Virus record (IMG/VR): IMGVR_UViG_3300037042_001751
Coordinates: 1-33,080 of that record
Source: a virus
Direction: 5' to 3' (one strand)
Length of the DNA stretch: 33,080 nt
Below, piece by piece: positions 16,172-21,657 of this stretch. The first letter of the stretch is position 1. The number at the start of each line of letters is the position of its first letter. Below the pieces are notes generated by a model. That model had not been told where the DNA came from. It worked only from the letters and a program-made list of their open reading frames with translations, and did not search any database. The position numbers and the translations under genes were made by a program.

Positions 16172-16521
16172 TTCATTCCCTTCCCAATTTCAGCAGCAGA
16201 CCTCACGATTGCTCGACGTGCGGCTGCATGAAGGTCGCTTTCATCAGCGGATTCCGTTGCCGCAAAGGAACTATCCGCCCAATCTGGTAGGTGGGTATGG
16301 TTTTGGTATGAATGAACACCACTGTCCAAGTGTTCAATATCGATTTTCAGTTTGACAGCCAAGCGCAGTGCATCGCCGTCATCGGTGAGTGGGTTCCACT
16401 CACTTACACCACCCCCAAAATCAAGCATCATTCGCCCAAATTCCCCATATGGGAATGTTTGGTCTATCCAAACAGCCCCAGCAGCTTTAGCCGCCAATTC
16501 CAACAAGTCTTTGTCGTTCAT
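16168..16521 (-). CDS. Phage ABA-sandwich-like protein
   Basis: A 117-residue protein with an Asn-Pro-Leu-Thr-Asp-Asp-Gly-Asp-Ala-Leu-Arg-Leu-Ala core, the signature I associate with the phage ABA-sandwich (DUF2591-like) family. An Ala-rich N-terminal helix precedes it, and an Arg-Arg-Ala-Ile-Val-Arg-Ser-Ala-Ala segment ends it. No enzymatic function is known for the family. AGAGGA lies upstream of the ATG. It overlaps the downstream gene by ATGA. Its surrounding small leftward genes suggest an early accessory role in the host takeover or defence contest, which is inference. Confidence 0.75.
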   Translation of the reverse strand: MNDKDLLELAAKAAGAVWIDQTFPYGEFGRMMLDFGGGVSEWNPLTDDGDALRLAVKLKIDIEHLDSGVHSYQNHTHLPDWADSSFAATESADESDLHAAARRAIVRSAAEIGKGMK

Positions 16522-16539
16522 AGTGATTCCTCTTGCTTT

Positions 16540-16776
16540 TTACTTTGTCCTGATTTTTCTTGGGTTGTTTGAAGCTGTACCGTTGCCGTAGCCGCTACCG
16601 TCGCCGTAACCGTCGCCAGTGCCATCGCTGTAGCCGTAGCCATAACCATAGCCGTAGTCGTAGTCGTTTCCTTCTCCGTTGCCATAACCGTCGCCGTTAC
16701 CATAGCCATAGCCATAGCCGATACCGTCGCCGTAGCCGTTACCGTCGCCGTAACCAACAGGCTTAAACTCGCGCAT
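16540..16776 (-). CDS. Gly/Tyr/Asp repeat protein
   Basis: A 78-residue protein starting MREFKPVGYGDGNGYGDG and then consisting almost wholly of Gly-Tyr-Gly-Asp-Gly-type repeats before a short basic tail (Asn-Asn-Pro-Arg-Lys-Ile-Arg-Thr-Lys). The ATG at 16776 shares one base with the preceding TGA (TGATG), favouring it over a GTG at 16779. The DNA is a degenerate GCCGTAACC/GTCGCC repeat, so two other frames stay open, but this frame alone has the coupled start and a sensible N-terminus. Low-complexity Gly-Tyr chains of this type are disordered and can condense or self-associate; I recall similar proteins in other proteobacterial phages. Function unknown. Confidence 0.7.
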   Translation of the reverse strand: MREFKPVGYGDGNGYGDGIGYGYGYGNGDGYGNGEGNDYDYGYGYGYGYSDGTGDGYGDGSGYGNGTASNNPRKIRTK

Positions 16777-17090
16777 CACAAACCCCAGTTTTCATCAACT
16801 GGTACACAGAAAATCTCTGCGCCTTCGGGCATGTCTACGCCATTCGGCATCGGTTTGAGTGTCACCTTTGACGATTTGGGGTCTGCGATCATGCCGTCGA
16901 ACCCAATGCTCTCCCATCGGAACACATGCACAGCCCGATCAAGTTTGATACGTCCATTTTCGCGGGTAACGTCCCCTGCAAAAACCCACCCTCGGTCAAC
17001 CACGACAACTGCACGACTACCGACGATTCTGGGTTGTGCTTCGGTTGCAGGGATATACTCAATGCCGTTGATGTTAATTGTGTTGCTCAT
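16776..17090 (-). CDS. Conserved phage protein of unknown function
   Basis: A 104-residue beta-rich protein containing GWVFAGDVT, a Lys-Leu-Asp-Arg-Ala-Val-His-Val-Phe-Arg-Trp segment, GFDGMIADP, and a final VPVDENWGL. I recall this combination in leftward accessory genes of other phages. It may be a small DNA- or protein-binding domain, since no catalytic residues stand out. The start at 17090 has AAAGGA six bases upstream; a longer in-frame extension to 17201 would overlap the 49-residue gene and is rejected. It is joined to the Gly/Tyr/Asp gene by TGATG. Confidence 0.7.
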   Translation of the reverse strand: MSNTININGIEYIPATEAQPRIVGSRAVVVVDRGWVFAGDVTRENGRIKLDRAVHVFRWESIGFDGMIADPKSSKVTLKPMPNGVDMPEGAEIFCVPVDENWGL

Positions 17091-17100
17091 TTTCATTCCT

Positions 17101-17250
17101 TTAAAAGTTCCAAAACAATCGATGAATCCCAACCGCCACAACAGCAGGGGAGTGGTGCAAATACAATGGTTTTGCAGTGCCGCCCTCGTCGGTTCCAACA
17201 ATCACACCGTCTTTGTTTAGCCAAGCCACAGGCTTTTGTTCGTCATTCAT
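17101..17250 (-). CDS. 49-residue single PVAW/PLY-module protein
   Basis: A short frame encoding a protein that begins MNDEQKPVAWLNKDGVIVGT and continues to Lys-Pro-Leu-Tyr-Leu-His-His-Ser-Pro. The ATG overlaps the stop of the upstream wHTH gene (ATGA) and a GGGA lies before it. The Pro-Val-Ala-Trp ... Pro-Leu-Tyr layout is the same as in the 219-residue protein at 15512-16171, so it is probably a one-module version. It ends in Leu-Phe-Trp-Asn-Phe. Function unknown. It is easy to miss because it is below 60 residues. Confidence 0.65.
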   Translation of the reverse strand: MNDEQKPVAWLNKDGVIVGTDEGGTAKPLYLHHSPAVVAVGIHRLFWNF

Positions 17251-17501
17251 TTCTTCCCTTTCGGCGGTATTACGGTGTAGCCAATTGAGCGCAAGTATTT
17301 AACTCCCCGGTCAATTTCTTCGTCATACGTCTTGTCGATTGCCCAGAATCCCTGCTTTGTTCGCTTAACCTTCATTCTTTGAAGTGGCGCTTTCATCAAA
17401 CCCCAAAGCCTGTTCTTGGTCAGGCCAGTAGCCGCCTCGATTTCCTCGCTTGTCATTGGCCTTGCGGAAAGCAAGGTTAAAATTTCATCGGTCTTTGTCA
17501 T
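17247..17501 (-). CDS. Small winged-helix protein
   Basis: An 84-residue protein with a winged helix-turn-helix at residues 3-50 (ILTLLSARPMTSEEIEAATG, Lys-Asn-Arg-Leu-Trp-Gly-Leu-Met-Lys, then a Lys-Arg-Thr-Lys-Gln-Gly wing). It probably binds DNA. The ATG at 17501 gives a natural N-terminus (MTKTDEIL); an alternative ATG at 17525 has an AAGG six bases upstream and would overlap the preceding gene by 14 bp. The stop overlaps the 49-residue gene's start. A regulator of this accessory operon is plausible; the target is unknown. Confidence 0.6.
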   Translation of the reverse strand: MTKTDEILTLLSARPMTSEEIEAATGLTKNRLWGLMKAPLQRMKVKRTKQGFWAIDKTYDEEIDRGVKYLRSIGYTVIPPKGKK

Positions 17502-17511
17502 ACCAACACCG

Positions 17512-17676
17512 CTAATTGTGCCCATGGCGTGCCTTGAATCTGTACAGCTCAGTGATGCGCTTAATGTCCTCATGATTCTTGTGCGGTGTGTTCAGGTTTT
17601 GAATCGTGTTCAATGCTTCCTGATGCACGCTAGCACCTGCAGCGAGTGATAGCGTCAATGCCGATACTTGTTTCAT
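17512..17676 (-). CDS. Short protein of unknown function
   Basis: A 54-residue protein starting MKQVSALTLSLAAGASVHQE. The first 16 residues are moderately hydrophobic and could be a weak signal or membrane-associated helix, followed by a charged helix (EDIKRITELYRFKARH). The ATG overlaps the upstream stop (ATGA), with GGGGGAG just before it. I do not recognise the family. Confidence 0.55.
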   Translation of the reverse strand: MKQVSALTLSLAAGASVHQEALNTIQNLNTPHKNHEDIKRITELYRFKARHGHN

Positions 17677-17936
17677 AGCTCCCCCTTCAATGCCAGCCAT
17701 GCCCGTTTAAATCTGTTTGTGACGAATGGCTGGTCTAGTTGTTTGAGAATCCAACCCCTGCGAACTTCATACAATGGAACTGGGTCAGACATAAAAACAC
17801 GGTCATACCACCGATGCGCTTCATCAATAAAAGAAACGCATTTTTCACGGTCTGGGCTACAAAAAACAGTGTGCATGTAAGTCGGCGCCAGTCGGTGAAC
17901 GACCCAGACAGTTGGCTCAATTTTTTCATTAAACAT
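17673..17936 (-). CDS. Small protein of unknown function
   Basis: An 87-residue protein rich in Trp, Tyr, His and Arg (VWVVHRLAPTYMHTVF, then Asp-Glu-Ala-His-Arg-Trp-Tyr-Asp), with one likely Cys pair but no clear metal site. A GAGG lies near the start. The stop overlaps the next gene as ATGA, and the previous gene ends only six bases upstream, so the frame sits in an unbroken coupled series. I cannot assign a family. A short globular host-interaction protein would fit the location. Confidence 0.6.
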   Translation of the reverse strand: MFNEKIEPTVWVVHRLAPTYMHTVFCSPDREKCVSFIDEAHRWYDRVFMSDPVPLYEVRRGWILKQLDQPFVTNRFKRAWLALKGEL

Positions 17937-17942
17937 ATTGCC

Positions 17943-18110
17943 TCAATTAAAAAACAAGCCGACATATAAAATCACAGCAAACAAAGCGCCAGTAATACCA
18001 CCAGAAATTACCGGATGCCTGTCAAACCAATTTTCATTGTTTGAAAGTTGTTCAAACGGAAAAGCTTTTAGCATTGCTTTGTTTGAAAGCTGAGATTTGC
18101 GATTAAACAT
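17943..18110 (-). CDS. Small inner-membrane protein
   Basis: A 55-residue protein with a basic N-terminal part (MFNRKSQLSNKAMLKAF) and one C-terminal membrane segment (GGITGALFAVILYVGLFF), so it is probably a single-pass membrane protein with the N-terminus in the cytoplasm. The ATG at 18110 has a GGGGGT upstream and overlaps the preceding gene by 8 bp; an extension to 18146 lacks a better site. Small early membrane proteins of phages often modify host envelope functions or exclude superinfecting phage, but no specific role can be shown here. Confidence 0.6.
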   Translation of the reverse strand: MFNRKSQLSNKAMLKAFPFEQLSNNENWFDRHPVISGGITGALFAVILYVGLFFN

Positions 18111-18291
18111 TTTTACCCCCATTTTTTTTAGCGTGTCCAAGTTCAATTAAAAGCGCCATCAATTCACCGTTCGGCATTGACTTCACCCGCTGAATCTTTA
18201 CATCAAGCTCGATTGCTTCAGCCTGGTCAATCAAATCTGCAGCGGCCTCTCGCATCGTCATGGCGATTGAAAGCATTTTTTGTTCGTCCAT
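18103..18291 (-). CDS. Small helical protein, first of the accessory cluster
   Basis: A 62-residue helical protein (MDEQKMLSIAMTMREAAADL, then an Ala/Glu/Leu-rich helix and Met-Ala-Leu-Leu-Ile-Glu-Leu-Gly-His-Ala-Lys-Lys). The second of two adjacent ATGs (18291) is better spaced from AAGGGA than the first (18294). The family is not recognised. It is the first gene after the promoter candidate at 18332-18359. Confidence 0.6.
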   Translation of the reverse strand: MDEQKMLSIAMTMREAAADLIDQAEAIELDVKIQRVKSMPNGELMALLIELGHAKKNGGKNV

Positions 18292-18331
18292 CATTTTTCC
18301 CTTGTGTGTGTTGCGCTTCGATGTGTGAATA

Positions 18332-18359
18332 ATAACACGTAACGGTGATTGTGTATCAA
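18332..18359 (-). promoter_or_regulatory. Candidate promoter for the small accessory genes
   Basis: On the minus strand, TTGATA (18354-18359) is followed after 16 bases by TGTTAT (18332-18337), upstream of the gene starting at 18291. A 7-bp palindrome CGTAACG (18338-18344) lies in the spacer next to the -10 box and could be part of an operator. The -35 box matches five of six consensus bases; the -10 box four of six. The stretch 18292-18366 holds no gene. Confidence 0.5.
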
Positions 18360-18366
18360 GAGATGT

Positions 18367-18888
18367 TCACTTGTTTGGGTCTGCACCCATGAAGTTTTCA
18401 GCTCCTTGCCACGGCGAACCCTTGAACAGATAAGAAAGCGGGTGCTCAGGCATCTTTTTTCGGGCAGGCTTGTCCTGGGGGAATTGAATTTCGGCAAGTT
18501 TGTTTTTGATGCTGTAAAAATTTATTGTGCGGCCGTTTTGTAATTTTTTTTCAATACTTATTAAGCCGGTTGAATACAAATTTTTTAATATTTCTTCTAT
18601 GTTTCTTTTGCTGATTCCGCACATTGCGGAGATTGCAGTCTTTTTCATGGTTCCGTATTTTTCAAGCACATCAAAAACAATCTCATTCTTTGTTTTTGTT
18701 TTCTTAATTGACCACAAAACTCCGCCAATTCTTAATTGATTTCCTCTGTATACAATCCCTTCGTTCTCCATCAATCTTATTTTGTCTAAGACCGTTTCTC
18801 TGCTAATCTTAAAGTGACTTGCAATTGCGCCAGACGTCACTTGCCCCGACGACTCAATAAAATCAAAAATCTGTTGCTTTGTGCTCAT
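18367..18888 (-). CDS. Tandem winged-helix DNA-binding protein
   Basis: A 173-residue protein with two successive winged-helix domains: residues 1-60 (QQIFDFIESSGQVTSGAIAS, Ser-Arg-Glu-Thr-Val-Leu-Asp-Lys) and 65-125 (EIVFDVLEKYGTMKKTAISA, Ser-Lys-Arg-Asn-Ile-Glu-Glu-Ile-Leu). The C-terminal 45 residues are Pro/Lys-rich and end in Gly-Ala-Asp-Pro-Asn-Lys. Tandem winged helices are typical of regulators or of initiator-like proteins. It sits between the recombination genes and the promoter candidate at 18332-18359, where it could control the small genes. It is the only protein besides the 59-residue Cro-like regulator that could act as a repressor of size comparable to CI, but it is not CI-like. 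Function is inferred. Confidence 0.6.
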   Translation of the reverse strand: MSTKQQIFDFIESSGQVTSGAIASHFKISRETVLDKIRLMENEGIVYRGNQLRIGGVLWSIKKTKTKNEIVFDVLEKYGTMKKTAISAMCGISKRNIEEILKNLYSTGLISIEKKLQNGRTINFYSIKNKLAEIQFPQDKPARKKMPEHPLSYLFKGSPWQGAENFMGADPNK

Positions 18889-18928
18889 GTGTATGCGCCC
18901 AGGACAACCCGAGCGCCCTCCGTTTAAT

Positions 18929-19381
18929 TTATTTGTTTTGGATAAATGCTGATAAGTTTGGCCCTGTCCAGCCTTCTGGCTTTATAACTTTGCCGTTTTC
19001 ATCACGTACGGCAACACCGTCAGGAAACTTTGCAAGGTTTGCCCTGCTAACCTCTGCTGCTGCACCCTCTACATTCGCACCTTGAGATAGAGCGGATCCG
19101 ATTGTTACCCAGGCTAAGTCGATGTCTGCATCGAGCATAGCTTCTCGGTCTGCGTGCATTACCATGTAATCGAACAGCCCTTTTTTGAAGCTGCTGCTGG
19201 TTGAATAAAGAAAATTGACAGCCGGGCTTGCGGGGTCAAATCCGCAGGCTTCAAGTTTCTCGGCCATTTCTTCTAGTTGCAGTCCAATGTAAAGTGCTGT
19301 CTGGCGTGCGTTAAATCCATCGCTGTCTAATTGCCCTGCGATCGTCATAAACTTTTGTACGTCTGAAAAAAATTGATTCAT
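18929..19381 (-). CDS. MazG/HisE-like all-alpha NTP pyrophosphohydrolase
   Basis: A 150-residue helical protein. The Leu-Gln-Leu-Glu-Glu-Met-Ala-Glu-Lys-Leu-Glu helix supplies the paired acidic residues, and a second helix carries DADIDLAWVTIGSALSQG, the metal-binding layout of the all-alpha NTP-PPase (MazG/HisE) superfamily. The Glu-Val-Ser-Arg-Ala-Asn-Leu-Ala-Lys-Phe-Pro-Asp-Gly stretch and Lys-Pro-Glu-Gly-Trp ending are also typical of phage members. These enzymes hydrolyse nucleoside triphosphates to monophosphates. In phages they may clean nucleotide pools or lower alarmones. It follows the exonuclease gene after a hairpin-containing gap. Substrate not determinable. Confidence 0.82.
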   Translation of the reverse strand: MNQFFSDVQKFMTIAGQLDSDGFNARQTALYIGLQLEEMAEKLEACGFDPASPAVNFLYSTSSSFKKGLFDYMVMHADREAMLDADIDLAWVTIGSALSQGANVEGAAAEVSRANLAKFPDGVAVRDENGKVIKPEGWTGPNLSAFIQNK

Positions 19382-19400
19382 TTTTGTTCGCCTGTTGAAT

Positions 19401-19416
19401 GCCGGCTTTCGCCGGC
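19401..19416 (-). other. GNRA-capped hairpin between exonuclease and MazG-like genes
   Basis: On the leftward transcript this is GCCGGC-GAAA-GCCGGC, a 6-bp perfect stem closed by a GAAA tetraloop, which is an unusually stable RNA structure. No T-run follows, so it is not a simple terminator. It may slow RNA decay or processing between the recombination genes and what follows. Confidence 0.7.
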
Positions 19417-19423
19417 GGGTTGT

Positions 19424-20074
19424 TTACTTGTTTGCTGCTGCTCGGATTTTTGCTTCGATGCTGTCTACATACGCCAAAAATTTGCGTGTTTTCTGGTCAA
19501 TGTCTGCCATTTCTGATTCGTCACGCTCAAACCGAGTGACGAACAGGTCAAGACCTGATCTGCTCAGTCGAGGGTCGTAAACACCGATATCGACCCATTG
19601 CAGATTGCAGATATACATCTGAAACTTGCACTGCTGTTCGTATTCCGACACATCGCCAGTTGCCCAGATTTCAGCTACTTTGGTCTGGCTGAACGGGCAT
19701 TTAATTTCCAATGCGCCGATGGGCTTGACGTTGTCATCACAGATGAGCCTATCGGGGCTACAACCGGCCGAAAGTTCACCGTGGAATACAAACCCTACAC
19801 TTGTAAGAATCTGGCCTGTGCGAACCTCATACGCATCGGCGGCAAGTGATTCATTATCTTTGCCCCACTGCGTGGCTGTGTTGCCGACGAAGTTATCGCA
19901 CAGGCTTCCGGTAATACGTTCCAAGGCCAGTTTGTGCGCCAGCGTTTTACCTGCTGCTGTCATCGAGCCATCTTTTTTGACAGACAAAAAATCTGACGCA
20001 TTGGAGGCCGAAAGAACACCGGTACGGATAGCAAGCCATTCGGCAGAGCCTTGCTCAACGTTGATGATTTTCAT
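19424..20074 (-). CDS. YqaJ-family viral exonuclease
   Basis: A 216-residue protein with the YqaJ/lambda-exonuclease motifs in order: QGSAEWLAIRTGVLSASNAS near the start, Gly-Asn-Thr-Ala-Thr-Gln-Trp-Gly-Lys-Asp-Asn-Glu, then GCSPDRLI and GALEIKCPFS, whose Asp-x-n-Glu-x-Lys residues form the PD-(D/E)XK nuclease centre. It digests one strand of double-stranded DNA from an end, creating single strands for the annealing protein encoded just upstream. Together with the Bet/RecT gene it makes a two-component recombination system acting on phage DNA ends and concatemers. Only six bases separate it from that gene. Length matches lambda exonuclease (226). Confidence 0.93.
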   Translation of the reverse strand: MKIINVEQGSAEWLAIRTGVLSASNASDFLSVKKDGSMTAAGKTLAHKLALERITGSLCDNFVGNTATQWGKDNESLAADAYEVRTGQILTSVGFVFHGELSAGCSPDRLICDDNVKPIGALEIKCPFSQTKVAEIWATGDVSEYEQQCKFQMYICNLQWVDIGVYDPRLSRSGLDLFVTRFERDESEMADIDQKTRKFLAYVDSIEAKIRAAANK

Positions 20075-20080
20075 GATTGA

Positions 20081-20881
20081 TTACCCCCCGAAAAAATCGC
20101 TAACGGTTTTGTCCATTTCCGTGCTGGCCTCTACCGGTTCTGCCTCGATGGTCCGGTCTTTGTCAGCCTGCATTGCAATAGCTTTCCTTCGGTTGTGCGC
20201 CTCGGTGCCGTATGCTTTGCGCTGTGCTGGGGTGAGTTCCTTCCAGAAAGTTTGGTATGCCTGAACACCCTTTGATGCAGCATCGTCCGCAGGGATACGC
20301 ATTTCCTCGGATTCCTGGGCGATTTGCTCATTACCCAATGCGTCAATTTCTTTGACCATCTGATGATTGACAGATTCGGCGATTCGGTCGGCTTCGTCTG
20401 CGTCATAGATACCGGCAAACCCGAAAGCAAGACGGGCACACTGAATCAGTGCTTTGTGTCGCAGCATACGCTTTGGGTGTGACTGCCAAGGTTGTGCGTT
20501 TCGCTTGCACTCGCTCATGTATTCGGTGACAGTGGTTGGGTGACTGCGGTCTTTGCGGTACATGATGCAAGTACAGGACTCATCGTCCTGGCGGAACTCA
20601 ATGCCATCGAATTGCTGGTGCTGATTGATGATTCGCGCCCAACCATCGACAGACACAACAGGCACAATGCCTGCGTTACGGTCTGGGAAAGCGTAAATCT
20701 CTTTTGTCCAAGGGTTGAGGCCGTATTGATTAGAAACAATCAGAAGCGCGGCGAGCTGTGAGTCGGACACCTGACCCTTGAAGGCAGTAGCTTTCAGTGT
20801 TGTTACAAGTTCATCTCCGGCTCCTGTCAGGCCGAGTGCGTCTGCGAGCTTGTTTGCTTGGGCTATTACGATGTTGCTCAT
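20081..20881 (-). CDS. Bet/RecT-family single-strand annealing protein
   Basis: A 266-residue protein. Its core has LLIVSNQYGLNPWTKEIYAF, a Val-Val-Ser-Val-Asp-Gly-Trp-Ala-Arg segment, a Cys-Lys-Arg-Asn region and RMLRHKALIQCARLAFGFAG, which are the Redβ/RecT signatures. It binds single-stranded DNA as rings or filaments and anneals complementary strands. Position upstream of the exonuclease and co-transcription suggest they act as a pair, feeding concatemers for headful packaging. The C-terminal third is acidic and variable, as usual for this family. The start at 20881 has GGAGG (in ATCGGAGGATTTT) upstream. Confidence in family is high. Confidence 0.93.
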   Translation of the reverse strand: MSNIVIAQANKLADALGLTGAGDELVTTLKATAFKGQVSDSQLAALLIVSNQYGLNPWTKEIYAFPDRNAGIVPVVSVDGWARIINQHQQFDGIEFRQDDESCTCIMYRKDRSHPTTVTEYMSECKRNAQPWQSHPKRMLRHKALIQCARLAFGFAGIYDADEADRIAESVNHQMVKEIDALGNEQIAQESEEMRIPADDAASKGVQAYQTFWKELTPAQRKAYGTEAHNRRKAIAMQADKDRTIEAEPVEASTEMDKTVSDFFGG

Positions 20882-20896
20882 AAAATCCTCCGATAA

Positions 20897-20913
20897 GGGC
20901 GCCAGATGCGCCC
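20897..20913 (-). other. Hairpin upstream of the annealing-protein gene
   Basis: GGGCGC (20897-20902) and GCGCCC (20908-20913) form a 6-bp stem with a CAGAT loop in the leader of the bet/recT-like gene. Its right side as transcribed lies close to the ribosome-binding GGAGG near 20887-20891, so it could influence translation or transcript stability. No T-run follows. Confidence 0.6.
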
Positions 20914-20923
20914 AGGTTATTAG

Positions 20924-21265
20924 TTAAAACGGAACGTCATCAAAGAGTTCGTATGGGTTGCTTTCAAACTCTCGCTCTGCCCTCAGTTCGGCAATAAAAA
21001 GAATTGTGTTTGCCAGTTCTTTGTGAATCGCCTCATGCAATTTCTGAAAATCGCCAGCGATGTGCAGCCGAATCATCTTTTCCGCAAAATCTGAGTCGAA
21101 GTATTCCGCGACGTCAGAAACGGTTTCATCATCAAGACTTTTGATCGAAGCCGTGATGCTCTCAGCGTGCTGAACGGTCAGTTCGAATACGGCTTTTTCT
21201 GCAGCATCTTCAAAGCGTTCGCAGCGAATCATTTCTTGGTATGCGCCTGCTGGGTAGTTGTCCAT
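20924..21265 (-). CDS. Acidic early protein of unknown function, first leftward gene
   Basis: A 113-residue acidic helical protein starting MDNYPAGAYQEMIRCERFED and ending with a Glu/Asp-rich tail (NPYELFDDVPF). The tail, with its aromatic/acidic ending, looks like the C-terminal hook of single-strand-binding proteins, but there is no OB fold. It precedes the annealing-protein gene, so it could modulate recombination or replication (inference). The start at 21265 is preferred over a long extension to 21463 because AGAGG precedes it and the extension would run antisense through the promoters and the Cro-like gene. It is not a CI-type repressor. Confidence 0.65.
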   Translation of the reverse strand: MDNYPAGAYQEMIRCERFEDAAEKAVFELTVQHAESITASIKSLDDETVSDVAEYFDSDFAEKMIRLHIAGDFQKLHEAIHKELANTILFIAELRAEREFESNPYELFDDVPF

Positions 21266-21312
21266 CTGAAAACCTCTTATGTGTTGTTGTTGCACCCTGT
21301 GGAGTGCATGGA

Positions 21313-21341
21313 TTGAAATACTACACACATTTTGGTAGGAT
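21313..21341 (+). promoter_or_regulatory. Rightward early promoter
   Basis: TTGAAA (21313-21318), a 17-base spacer and TAGGAT (21336-21341), upstream of the Cro-like gene at 21384. The -35 box matches five of six consensus bases and the spacer is optimal. It overlaps almost fully with an opposing promoter. Confidence 0.7.
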
Positions 21342-21346
21342 GTAAA
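21318..21346 (-). promoter_or_regulatory. Leftward early promoter overlapping the rightward one
   Basis: On the minus strand, TTTACA (21341-21346) and TAGTAT (21318-21323) are separated by a 17-base spacer, upstream of the leftward gene starting at 21265. It shares 24 bp with the rightward promoter, so one polymerase would block the other. ACAT and ATGT arms (21327-21344) inside it could be a regulator site. Confidence 0.68.
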
Positions 21347-21383
21347 CACCCTAAGCAATTTTTTTAACATTAAGTGAGACATC

Positions 21384-21563
21384 ATGACACTCGAACAGAT
21401 CAAGACCATGCTGGCAGACCGAAACATCCGCGCGGTATCTAAGGCCGCAGGCGTGCACCCCAATGCGGTTTACCGGTTGATGAACGGATCCACAAATCCA
21501 CGGTACGACACTGTGCAAAAGTTGATAGCCTATTTGCAAGGCCGAACAGAAGTGCAGAACTGA
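21384..21563 (+). CDS. Cro-like (XRE-type) helix-turn-helix regulator
   Basis: A 59-residue protein below the usual length cut-off: MTLEQIKTMLADRNIRAVSK, then a helix-turn-helix (Ala-Gly-Val-His-Pro-Asn-Ala-Val-Tyr-Arg-Leu-Met-Asn-Gly) followed by NPRYDTVQKLIAYL, the classic small phage XRE pattern. It is the first gene after the rightward promoter, 43 bases downstream of the -10 box, and its gene is antisense to the region upstream of the leftward genes. It would repress one or both of the two overlapping promoters. A GTGAG-like site precedes the ATG. No companion CI gene is seen, so it may act alone as a timing repressor. Confidence 0.82.
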   Translation: MTLEQIKTMLADRNIRAVSKAAGVHPNAVYRLMNGSTNPRYDTVQKLIAYLQGRTEVQN

Positions 21564-21602
21564 ACGAATTTTTGCTGTGTCGGGCAGGCTAGCGGGTGAC
21601 TG

Positions 21603-21631
21603 TTGATCTTGTTTTGCTTTTTGTTTATGAT
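21603..21631 (+). promoter_or_regulatory. Second rightward promoter before the replication genes
   Basis: TTGATC (21603-21608), a 17-base T-rich spacer and TATGAT (21626-21631), 27 bases before the zinc-ribbon gene ATG at 21658, which has GGAGG. The -10 box matches five of six consensus bases. This could keep replication and late genes expressed when the overlapping promoter is shut. Confidence 0.6.
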
Positions 21632-21657
21632 GGTGACGTCAAAAACACGGAGGAAAA

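Noticed and set aside
16560-16755. Possible CRISPR array because of short repeats
   Set aside because: The repeats are contiguous, short and degenerate, with no unique spacers or leader. They code for the Gly/Tyr/Asp protein.
16518-16779. Other open frames across the GCCGTAACC-type repeats, giving Thr/Ala/Val/Met- or Arg/Ser/His-rich proteins
   Set aside because: A short in-phase repeat keeps several frames open. Only the Gly/Tyr/Asp frame has a coupled TGATG start and non-repeat ends.
17091-17201. N-terminal extension of the 104-residue protein to 17201
   Set aside because: It would overlap the 49-residue coupled gene, and a good ribosome site lies before 17090.
18332-18350. Resemblance of the promoter spacer to a lambda OR2-type operator
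   Set aside because: Only the central CGTAACG is truly palindromic. The outer half-sites do not align from a common centre, so the resemblance may be chance.
21266-21463. N-terminal extension of the first leftward gene to 21463
   Set aside because: It crosses both promoters and the antisense of the Cro-like gene, and AGAGG precedes the internal ATG at 21265.
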